A DNA stretch of 64,000 bases from [Mycobacterium] nativiensis (GTDB lineage: Bacteria; Actinomycetota; Actinomycetes; Mycobacteriales; Mycobacteriaceae). Positions within the stretch are counted from its first letter, which is position 1. Each line of letters begins with the position of its first letter. The DNA is taken from the NCBI RefSeq assembly GCF_020172685.1, contig NZ_CP083986.1:2588487-2652486 (forward strand). The letters are read 5' to 3'. Made by a program: the position numbers and the translations under genes. Below the pieces are notes generated by a model. That model ran no database searches. It worked only from the letters and a program-made list of their open reading frames with translations, and was not told the origin of the DNA. Of the stretch, positions 58,125 through 64,000 are shown one piece after another.

Positions 58125-58740
58125 CGGCCGGGCTCGGCATCAACGGCCCACGCACGGGTTCGGGCGGATAGCCGCCGAGATCGTCGCGCGTGCTCCAGGT
58201 GGCGCACAGGGCGTACACCAGCGCCGCTGAGGCCGCCGGCAGCAACAGCGTTGCCGCGATCTGCAGCGGCGTGTGCCCGAAGAAGACCGGCGGACCCTCG
58301 GCGATGTAGTGCACCCGGTGCTCGGGCGTCACGGGGGCGGCATCGACATCGATGGTGCCGTAGCGCCGGTGTACGAGTTGGCCGCCCACCAGGACCGCCA
58401 GTACCGCGGTCGCGGTCACGCCCAGGGACAGCCCGGCGACCATGCCCGGGCCCCGGTGGGCCTGCCACTGCCAGGCCAGCGTGGCCGACACCACCGCCAC
58501 CACGCCCAACATTCCTAGCAGCAGAAACGGCGCGACGAAGAAGTGGACGGGCTCGTTGCCCAGGTAGGCCTGGACGCGCTCACCACTGCGGGTCAGCGCC
58601 ACCACGCCGTGAATGGGAGGGGCGATCCACGCCCAGAGCGCCCCGAGCGGCAGCCCGAGGGCGGCCAGACCGGCGACGAGGACGCCGATAGCACCCAACC
58701 GCGGTATACGCGGCGCTCCGAGTTCCGGTGTGGGCGCCAC
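58090..58740 (-). CDS. DUF2567 membrane protein
   Basis: 216 residues from GTG 58740, whose first base is the last base of the bsaP stop (TAGTG). Four transmembrane helices (about 15-40, 72-92, 105-125, 170-190) with an extracytoplasmic loop carrying [29 protein letters not shown]. Function unknown. Order bioB-bsaP-DUF2567 corresponds to Rv1589-Rv1591. Confidence 0.85.
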   Translation of the reverse strand: MAPTPELGAPRIPRLGAIGVLVAGLAALGLPLGALWAWIAPPIHGVVALTRSGERVQAYLGNEPVHFFVAPFLLLGMLGVVAVVSATLAWQWQAHRGPGMVAGLSLGVTATAVLAVLVGGQLVHRRYGTIDVDAAPVTPEHRVHYIAEGPPVFFGHTPLQIAATLLLPAASAALVYALCATWSTRDDLGGYPPEPVRGPLMPSPAVTAEGGPPSRR

Positions 58741-58973
58741 TACCCCGCTGCCAGCTCCGCCGAATCCACCTGGCCGTGCCGGGAGCACTTCGCCCACCAT
58801 CCGTTCGGCCGAACCTGCACCGCCATCTTGCGGCCGCAGGCCGCGCAGAACCGGGGCGGCCGCAGACCCAGCTGGGCGATCGAGGGCAGCGCGGTCTCGC
58901 CTTCGCCGATCAGCGCACCGTTGTGGACGTTGTAGACCCCTGCGCCGATCAGATCAGGCAGTTCATTAGCCAT
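58740..58973 (-). CDS. bsaP: biotin synthase auxiliary protein
   Basis: 77 residues. Contains FCAACGRKM and WAKCSRHG, giving three cysteines and a histidine for metal or cluster binding. In mycobacteria the homologue next to bioB (Rv1590) was shown to support biotin synthase, helping supply or renew its sulfur-donating cluster. It lies 14 bp after bioB and shares a base with the next gene. Confidence 0.9.
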   Translation of the reverse strand: MANELPDLIGAGVYNVHNGALIGEGETALPSIAQLGLRPPRFCAACGRKMAVQVRPNGWWAKCSRHGQVDSAELAAG

Positions 58974-58987
58974 CCGCTGTCTGCGCT

Positions 58988-60025
58988 CTACAGGTTGGCG
59001 CTGAGCGCTTTGATCGGCATCTTCAGCTCCTCGAGCATCTCCAGGTCGTCGTCGATCGAGCGGCCCAGAGTGGTCAGGTAGTTGCCGACGATCATCGCGT
59101 TGGCGCCGCCCTGCAGGCTGCGCTTGGCGCCCAGGTCACCCAGGGTGATCTCGCGGCCGCCGGCGAACCGCAGCGTGGTGCGCGGCAGCGCCAGCCGGAA
59201 CGCGGCGATGATGCTGAGCGCCTCGAACGCCGACAGCGGCTCCTGGTTCTCGAACGGGGTGCCCGGCTGCGGGTTGAGGAAGTTGATCGGCACGTCGTCG
59301 GGGTTGAGCGCTGCGATCTGGCTGGCGAACTCGGCGCGCTGCTCCAGGCTCTCGCCCATCCCGATGATCCCGCCGCTGCACAGCTCCATGCCGTTCTCAC
59401 GGACCAGCTCGAGGGTCGCCAGCCGCTCGTCCCATTCGTGGGTGGTCACCACACTCGGGAAGTAGGAGCGCGCGGTCTCCAGGTTGTGGTTGTACTTGTG
59501 GACGCCGATCTCTTTGAGCTTCTTCGCGGTGCGCGCGGTCAGCAGCCCGAGCGACGCGGCGATCGGGATGTCCAGGCCCTCCGCGCGGATCGCCTGGATG
59601 CCCTCGTCGACCTGCTTGAGCAGCTTGTCATCGGCACCGCGCACGGCGGCGACGATGCAGAATTCGGTGGCGCCGGTGGCAGCAGTCGCCTTGGCGGCCT
59701 CCACCAGTTCGGCCTTGTCGAGCCAGACGCCACGCACCGGCGAGTCGTCGAACACCGCGGACTGCGAGCAGAAGTTGCAGTCCTCGGTGCAGCCACCGGT
59801 CTTGAGGCTGATGATGCCCTCGACCTCGACCTCGGGACCACACCAGCGCATCCGGACCTCGTGGGCGAGCTCGAGCAGCTCGTCGAGGCGGTCCTCGCCC
59901 AGCTGGAGCACGGTGAGCACCTGCTCCTTGTTCAGCCCCTCGCCGCGCTCCAGCACCTGCTCGCGGGCCACCGCCAGAATGTCGGTGTTGTCGGTGTCAG
60001 TGCTGGTCATCGCCGCCTGGGTCAC
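58988..60025 (-). CDS. bioB: biotin synthase
   Basis: 345 residues from GTG 60025 (GAGGGAG six bases upstream; the protein then starts VTQAA as in M. tuberculosis). Radical-SAM enzyme inserting sulfur into dethiobiotin. The [4Fe-4S] motif is C79-x3-C83-x2-C86 (CTEDCNFC); second-cluster residues include the Cys in [17 protein letters not shown] and the Arg in LRFAGGRE. Divergent from bioQ with a BioQ box between. Confidence 0.97.
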   Translation of the reverse strand: MTQAAMTSTDTDNTDILAVAREQVLERGEGLNKEQVLTVLQLGEDRLDELLELAHEVRMRWCGPEVEVEGIISLKTGGCTEDCNFCSQSAVFDDSPVRGVWLDKAELVEAAKATAATGATEFCIVAAVRGADDKLLKQVDEGIQAIRAEGLDIPIAASLGLLTARTAKKLKEIGVHKYNHNLETARSYFPSVVTTHEWDERLATLELVRENGMELCSGGIIGMGESLEQRAEFASQIAALNPDDVPINFLNPQPGTPFENQEPLSAFEALSIIAAFRLALPRTTLRFAGGREITLGDLGAKRSLQGGANAMIVGNYLTTLGRSIDDDLEMLEELKMPIKALSANL

Positions 60026-60101
60026 CTGATGCTCCCTCAACTCGTCTATGTGTTCGCCGCTGAAACCGGCGCGGGCTTGCGGGTTGCCGCAGAAGCCGAC
60101 T

Positions 60102-60114
60102 TGAACGCCGTTCA
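60102..60114. promoter_or_regulatory. BioQ operator between bioB and bioQ
   Basis: TGAACGCCGTTCA, a 13-bp near-perfect palindrome matching the known mycobacterial BioQ box. It lies just upstream of the TATGGT -10 of bioQ and can control bioB in the other direction. Confidence 0.85.
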
Positions 60115-60117
60115 GGT

Positions 60118-60123
60118 TATGGT
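60118..60123 (+). promoter_or_regulatory. -10 hexamer for leaderless bioQ
   Basis: TATGGT ends six bases before GTG 60130, four bases beyond the BioQ box. Supports the GTG start and autorepression. Confidence 0.5.
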
Positions 60124-60129
60124 ATCTGC

Positions 60130-60705
60130 GTGCAGCTGCACAAACCTGACGTGGTCGCCGCGGCGGCCACCATCCTGGACAACTACGGCATCGCCGACCT
60201 GTCGATGCGGCGGTTGGCGCGCGAGCTGAACGTCAGCCCCAGCGCGCTGTACTGGCATTTCGCCAATAAGCAACAACTGTTGGGCGCAGTCGCCGACCGG
60301 GTGCTGGCCGCGGCCTGCGCGGATCCGGGCCCCGGCAGCTGGCAGTGGCGGATCCAGACGGTGTGCGAACGGCTGCGCGACGCACTGCTGTCGCACACCG
60401 ACGGCGCCGAGCTGGTGTCGGCCAGCCTGGCAGCGGGCCAGTCCCGCGCAGCCGCGGAGATCGTGGCGCGCCTGGCGGAGTCCGCGGAGGCAGCTGGAGT
60501 GCACCCTGATCAGGCGGTTCTCGCCGCACGCACTGTCGTGCACTACGTGCTGGGTTTCACCGCCGACGAACAGTCCCGGCTGCAGTGGGACGCCGCCGGG
60601 GCGGCCGGAATCGCACCGGACGCCGACCCGAGCAGCGCGTTCGCGTTCGGGTTGACGCTGCTGATCGACGGGTTGGCGGTCCAGTCCCGGGTTGCCGTCA
60701 ACTGA
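60130..60705 (+). CDS. bioQ: TetR-family biotin repressor BioQ
   Basis: 191 residues from GTG 60130. N-terminal TetR helix-turn-helix ([43 protein letters not shown]), then a helical ligand domain. BioQ represses bio genes in actinobacteria, and two matching boxes lie in this window (60102-60114, 63056-63068). The 3' end overlaps the convergent 2H gene by 8 bp. Confidence 0.94.
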   Translation: MQLHKPDVVAAAATILDNYGIADLSMRRLARELNVSPSALYWHFANKQQLLGAVADRVLAAACADPGPGSWQWRIQTVCERLRDALLSHTDGAELVSASLAAGQSRAAAEIVARLAESAEAAGVHPDQAVLAARTVVHYVLGFTADEQSRLQWDAAGAAGIAPDADPSSAFAFGLTLLIDGLAVQSRVAVN

Positions 60706-61204
60706 TCTGCTCTTCGGTGCGGGACGCGCCGTTCCAGTGCCGCAGCCCGACGAACCGGCCCGCGATATCGGAACGGCCTGCGATCCGCTGGGCCCGGGCC
60801 AGCTGGCCGGGCCCGACCCGGCGGGCCAGCGTGACGTGCCCCGTCCACTGCCCGGGCAACACATTGGCCATCGGGCCCGGTTGCAGGTGCGGCGCACTTC
60901 GCCGGTAGACCTCGGCGTGCAGATCCAGCAGTTCCCGGGTGGGCACCACCAGCCGGGCCAGCACACCGTGCGACCGGCCGAAGATCAGCGACGCGCCCAG
61001 CACACAGTCCAGCGGCAGCCGAGCCACGACCGGGGCCAGCTCCGCGTCGACCCGCGCGTCGATGCGCTGGGCGACCGCGAGGGTGACGTGCGGGCGAGAG
61101 GCCGGGGCCTGACTCTGCACCCCGATCGCGGCCAGCTCCGCCCAGATCCGGCGGACCGCTGACTCGGTGTCGTCGTCGAAGACCAGCTCGATCGAGTGCA
61201 CCAC
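60698..61204 (-). CDS. 2H phosphoesterase (2'-5' RNA ligase-like)
   Basis: 168 residues with two H-x-T motifs: H39-V-T-L and H123-V-T-L, the catalytic pairs of the 2H superfamily, which act on 2'-5' or cyclic phosphodiester bonds in RNA or nucleotides. It lies 3 bp after bioD in the same operon. The position corresponds to Rv1571. A link to biotin is not obvious; the substrate could be cyclic nucleotide or tRNA product. Confidence 0.88.
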   Translation of the reverse strand: MVHSIELVFDDDTESAVRRIWAELAAIGVQSQAPASRPHVTLAVAQRIDARVDAELAPVVARLPLDCVLGASLIFGRSHGVLARLVVPTRELLDLHAEVYRRSAPHLQPGPMANVLPGQWTGHVTLARRVGPGQLARAQRIAGRSDIAGRFVGLRHWNGASRTEEQIS

Positions 61205-61207
61205 CGC

Positions 61208-61888
61208 TCAGCCCCCCAGCGTGCGCACCCAGTCGGCGTCGAACACCTCGCTGCTCATCGCCGCGAACTCCGAGGCACCCCGCCTCCCTGACCCCGCCGG
61301 CAGCACCGCCCGCACCGACGCCAGCTTGGCCAACGCCGCCCGATTGCTGACGGCAGCCGGACCGGGCTGCTCCGGCCAGCTTCCGATCACCAGCCCGGCG
61401 CACGACAGTCCTTGCCCGACAAGAGATTCCAGTGTCAAAGCGGTGTGGTTGAGGGTGCCCAGTTCGGCGTTGACCACCACCAGCACGGCGGCGTTCAGGT
61501 CGACGGCCAGGTCGCGCAGGGTTACGCCGTCGGCGGCCAGTTCGACCAGCAGCCCGCCGGCGCCCTCCACCAACGTCAGGCGCCCGGGACGGTCGGCGGC
61601 GCGGATCATCGCCAGCAGCTCAGCGCGGGTGGGCAGCGCCATCCCGGCCCGTTCGGCGGCGGCGACCGGGGCCAGCGGTTCCGGATAGCGGCCGGCCCCG
61701 AGCAGTTCCGTGACCCCCGACAGCCGGCCGATCTCGGCCAGGTCGTCGTCACCGTCGGCGGTGCCGGTCTGCACCGGTTTGCACACCGCCACATCCAGGC
61801 CGTGCCGACGCGCGCAACTGGCCAGGGCCGCGGTGGCGATCGTCTTGCCGACCCCGGTGCCGGTGCCGGTGATGACCAGCACGGTCAC
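61208..61888 (-). CDS. bioD: dethiobiotin synthetase
   Basis: 226 residues from GTG 61888, overlapping the bioF stop by GTGA. ATP-dependent carboxylation and ring closure of DAPA. P-loop GTGTGVGKT (8-16), KPVQTG substrate motif, [11 protein letters not shown]. Third enzyme in the bio operon. Confidence 0.96.
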   Translation of the reverse strand: MTVLVITGTGTGVGKTIATAALASCARRHGLDVAVCKPVQTGTADGDDDLAEIGRLSGVTELLGAGRYPEPLAPVAAAERAGMALPTRAELLAMIRAADRPGRLTLVEGAGGLLVELAADGVTLRDLAVDLNAAVLVVVNAELGTLNHTALTLESLVGQGLSCAGLVIGSWPEQPGPAAVSNRAALAKLASVRAVLPAGSGRRGASEFAAMSSEVFDADWVRTLGG

Positions 61889-63033
61889 CTCCGCTGTACC
61901 GCCAGTACGTCGGTCAGCACCCGCCGCGCCAGTTCCAGATCATCGGTGGTGAGCGAGGCCCGCGCGGTCAGGCGCAGCCGCGAGGTGCCCGCCGGCACCG
62001 TGGGCGGCCGGAAACAGCCCACCCGGACACCGGCATCCAGGCAGGCCGCCGCGGCGGCCACCGCCACCTCCGGGTCGCCCAGGATCACCGAGACCACCGC
62101 CGATTCCGGGTGTTCGGGCACGTCGCAGACCTCGGCGAGGGTGCGCGCGTGCTGCAGCACGGCGGCGGCCCGGGCCGGTTCGGCAGACAGCACCCGCAGG
62201 GCCGCCGACGCCGCGCCGAGCGCCGCGGGGGCCAGCCCGGTGTCGAAGATGAAGGTCCGAGCGGTGTCGATGAGGTGATCGCGGACCGCAACCGGGCCCA
62301 GCACGGCGCCGCCCTGACTGCCCAGCGCCTTGGACAGCGTCGTCGTCACCACCACATCCGGAGCCCCGGCGAGGCCGACCTCGTGCAGCAGGCCCCGCCC
62401 GCCGTCGCCGCGCACCCCCAGCCCATGCGCCTCGTCGACGATCAGCAGTGCTCCGTGCCGGCGGCACACCTCGTGCAGGTCCCGCAGCGGGGCCAGGGCC
62501 CCGTCGGCGCTGAACACCGACTCGGTGAGGACCACCGCGCGCTCTTCGCTGCGTCCGGCCAGGGCGGCGTCGACGGCGTCGACGTCACGGTGAGCGGTGA
62601 TGACCACCCGTGCCTTCGACAGTCGGCAGGCGTCCACCAGCGATGCGTGGCAGTAGGCGTCGGAAACCACCAGCGATCCCGGTCCCGACAGGCTCACGAC
62701 GGCACCGATGTTGGCGGTGTATCCGGAGGAGAACACCAAACCTGCCGGCGCACCCATGAATTCAGCCAGCTGTTGTTCGAACTGTTGATGCAGTCCGGTG
62801 TTGCCGGTCACCAGCCGGGATCCGCCGGCGCCACCACCCCAGGTACGCAGCGCCTCGATGCCGCCGGCGATGACGTCCGGGTGCGTCGACAGTCCGAGAT
62901 AGTCGTTGGAGGCCAGGTCCAGTTCGGCGGCGACCGCCGGCCGCACCCGTAGCGAGCGCCGCAGCCCGGCCTGGCGACGCTGCTGCTCCACCCCGGCCAG
63001 CCAGGCCAGCGGAGACAGATCTGTGCGGGTCAC
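61885..63033 (-). CDS. bioF: 8-amino-7-oxononanoate synthase
   Basis: 382 residues from GTG 63033 (GAGGGAG six bases upstream, the same leader pattern as bioB). PLP enzyme joining pimeloyl thioester and alanine. PLP lysine in [44 protein letters not shown] and [11 protein letters not shown] are conserved. A BioQ box lies 23-35 bp before the start. Confidence 0.96.
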   Translation of the reverse strand: MTRTDLSPLAWLAGVEQQRRQAGLRRSLRVRPAVAAELDLASNDYLGLSTHPDVIAGGIEALRTWGGGAGGSRLVTGNTGLHQQFEQQLAEFMGAPAGLVFSSGYTANIGAVVSLSGPGSLVVSDAYCHASLVDACRLSKARVVITAHRDVDAVDAALAGRSEERAVVLTESVFSADGALAPLRDLHEVCRRHGALLIVDEAHGLGVRGDGGRGLLHEVGLAGAPDVVVTTTLSKALGSQGGAVLGPVAVRDHLIDTARTFIFDTGLAPAALGAASAALRVLSAEPARAAAVLQHARTLAEVCDVPEHPESAVVSVILGDPEVAVAAAAACLDAGVRVGCFRPPTVPAGTSRLRLTARASLTTDDLELARRVLTDVLAVQRR

Positions 63034-63055
63034 GCTGCGCTCCCTCGACGACACT

Positions 63056-63068
63056 TGAACACCGTTCA
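63056..63068. promoter_or_regulatory. BioQ operator between bioA and bioF
   Basis: TGAACACCGTTCA, a 13-bp palindrome with one central change from the box at 60102-60114. Its last three bases overlap the bioA stop codon, so it controls a promoter internal to the bioA-F-D operon. Confidence 0.85.
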
Positions 63069-64000
63069 GGCTAAAGCACGAACCACGCCGACCATCGCGG
63101 CACCGATCTGGGCGATCTGATCGTCGGTGCACACGTAGGGCGGCATCGCATAGACCAGATTGCGGAACGGCCGCAGCCATACGCCATGAGCCAGTGCAGT
63201 GGGGGTGGCCACCGCCAGGTCCACAGGCCATTGGCACTCGATGACCCCGATGGCGCCGCACAGCCGCACGTCGGCGACTCCGGGCAGGTCCCGGGCCGGT
63301 TCCAGGGCTGCGCTCAGCCCGGCGCTGATCGCCGCGACCGTCGAGCGCCAGTCCTGGCTGAGCAGCAGTTCGGTGCTGGCCACCGACACCGCGCAGGCCA
63401 GCGGGTTGGCCATGAAGGTGGGGCCGTGCATGAGCGCGCCTGCCTCGCCGCCGCTGATCGTGTGCGCGATCTCGGTGCTGCACAAGGTGGCGGCCAGGCT
63501 GAGGTAGCCGCCGGTCAGTGCCTTGCCGACGCACATGATGTCCGGACTGACGCCGGCGTGGTCGGCGGCGAACAGCTCGCCGGTACGACCGAATCCGGTG
63601 GCGATCTCATCGAAGATCAGCAGCACGCCGTGGCGGGTACAGGCGTCACGCAGGTCACGCAGGTAACGCGGGTCGTGGAAACGCATGCCGCCGGCCCCCT
63701 GCACCACCGGTTCCACGATCACGGCGGCCAACTCGTCGCGGTGCCGGCGCAGCAGCGCCTCGAACTCGGCGCTGTAGGCCGGGTCGTACTCGCGGGGTAC
63801 CTGGGGGGCGAAGACCTGCGCGGCCAGCACATCGGTCCACAGGGCGTGCATTCCGCCGTCGGGGTCGCAGACGCTCATCGGGGTGAACGTGTCCCCGTGG
63901 TAGCCGCCCCGCCAGGTCATCAACCGGTGCTTGCCGGACTGTCCGCGGGCGCGCCAGTACTGCAGCGCCATCTTGACCGCGACCTCGATCGACACCGACC
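63066..64000 (-). CDS. bioA: adenosylmethionine-8-amino-7-oxononanoate aminotransferase, 3' part
   Basis: About 311 residues of a class III aminotransferase that makes DAPA from KAPA with SAM as amino donor. The gene continues beyond the right edge. PLP lysine in [40 protein letters not shown] and [15 protein letters not shown] are conserved. Upstream part and promoter not visible. Confidence 0.95.
   Translation of the reverse strand, partial: SVSIEVAVKMALQYWRARGQSGKHRLMTWRGGYHGDTFTPMSVCDPDGGMHALWTDVLAAQVFAPQVPREYDPAYSAEFEALLRRHRDELAAVIVEPVVQGAGGMRFHDPRYLRDLRDACTRHGVLLIFDEIATGFGRTGELFAADHAGVSPDIMCVGKALTGGYLSLAATLCSTEIAHTISGGEAGALMHGPTFMANPLACAVSVASTELLLSQDWRSTVAAISAGLSAALEPARDLPGVADVRLCGAIGVIECQWPVDLAVATPTALAHGVWLRPFRNLVYAMPPYVCTDDQIAQIGAAMVGVVRALA

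Overview
The window is high-GC actinobacterial DNA with genes packed end to end, frequent 4-base start/stop overlaps (ATGA, GTGA), many GTG starts and many promoters placed so that the transcript would begin at the start codon. Marker genes found only or mainly in mycobacteria and relatives (rbpA, ppm1 with lnt, pafABC, priA, bsaP, bioQ, a pdtaR-type ANTAR regulator, an Rv1625c-type adenylate cyclase, F420-dependent reductases) place it in a mycobacterium, most likely a non-tuberculous species. Comparisons with M. tuberculosis gene order below are from memory of that genome, not from an alignment.

Layout. 1-2.5 kb: partial degenerate ABC ATPase, an ECF sigma factor with SnoaL domain, a divergent DoxX-like gene and a TOBE/HTH regulator. 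2.5-13.3 kb: the pncA-lipT-lppI-rbpA-ppm1/lnt-fxsA-dienelactone hydrolase block (Rv2043c-Rv2054 order), then a RIC iron-sulfur repair gene. 13.4-15.6 kb: an F420/FMN split-barrel gene, an orphan phage-repressor-like HTH gene in less GC-rich DNA, an SDR and an F420H2-dependent biliverdin reductase (Rv2073c-Rv2074). 15.6-26.1 kb: pepE, a 5'-3' exonuclease, a Tyr/Gln-repeat membrane protein, helY, tatC, tatA, a small DUF2510 gene, pafC, pafB, pafA (Rv2089c-Rv2097c order). 26.1-29.5 kb: pdtaR, a tRNA-Leu(CAA), an ArsR/SRPBCC pair with a very clear operator, ynfA and a membrane adenylate cyclase (Rv1626-Rv1625c). 29.5-34.9 kb: esterase, HdeD, DUF4190, tesB, pyk and TM2 genes. 34.9-41.7 kb: lgt-trpABC-membrane protein-trpE. 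41.7-45.0 kb: bcpB, a methyltransferase and two coiled-coil (DivIVA-like) genes. 45.0-51.4 kb: hisDCBH-priA-impA-hisF-hisI. 51.6-52.5 kb: two tandem Ddn-like genes. 52.5-56.8 kb: nadABC with divergent nrtR. 56.8-64.0 kb: a lipase, DUF2567, bsaP, bioB, bioQ, a 2H phosphoesterase, bioD, bioF and the 3' part of bioA.

How the genes work together. Three complete or nearly complete biosynthetic blocks are present: histidine, tryptophan (no trpF; PriA in the his operon is expected to supply that step) and NAD from aspartate, plus most of biotin synthesis. NrtR and BioQ sit next to their targets and each has a visible palindromic operator. Lgt and Lnt supply two steps of lipoprotein maturation. TatA/TatC form part of the Tat exporter, and PafA/PafB/PafC link pupylation and the DNA-damage response. 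Nothing like an integrase, transposase or CRISPR array is present. The least explained items are the two coiled-coil genes with a methyltransferase between the his and trp loci, the orphan repressor-like gene at 13.9-14.3 kb, and the long acidic repeat tail of Lgt.
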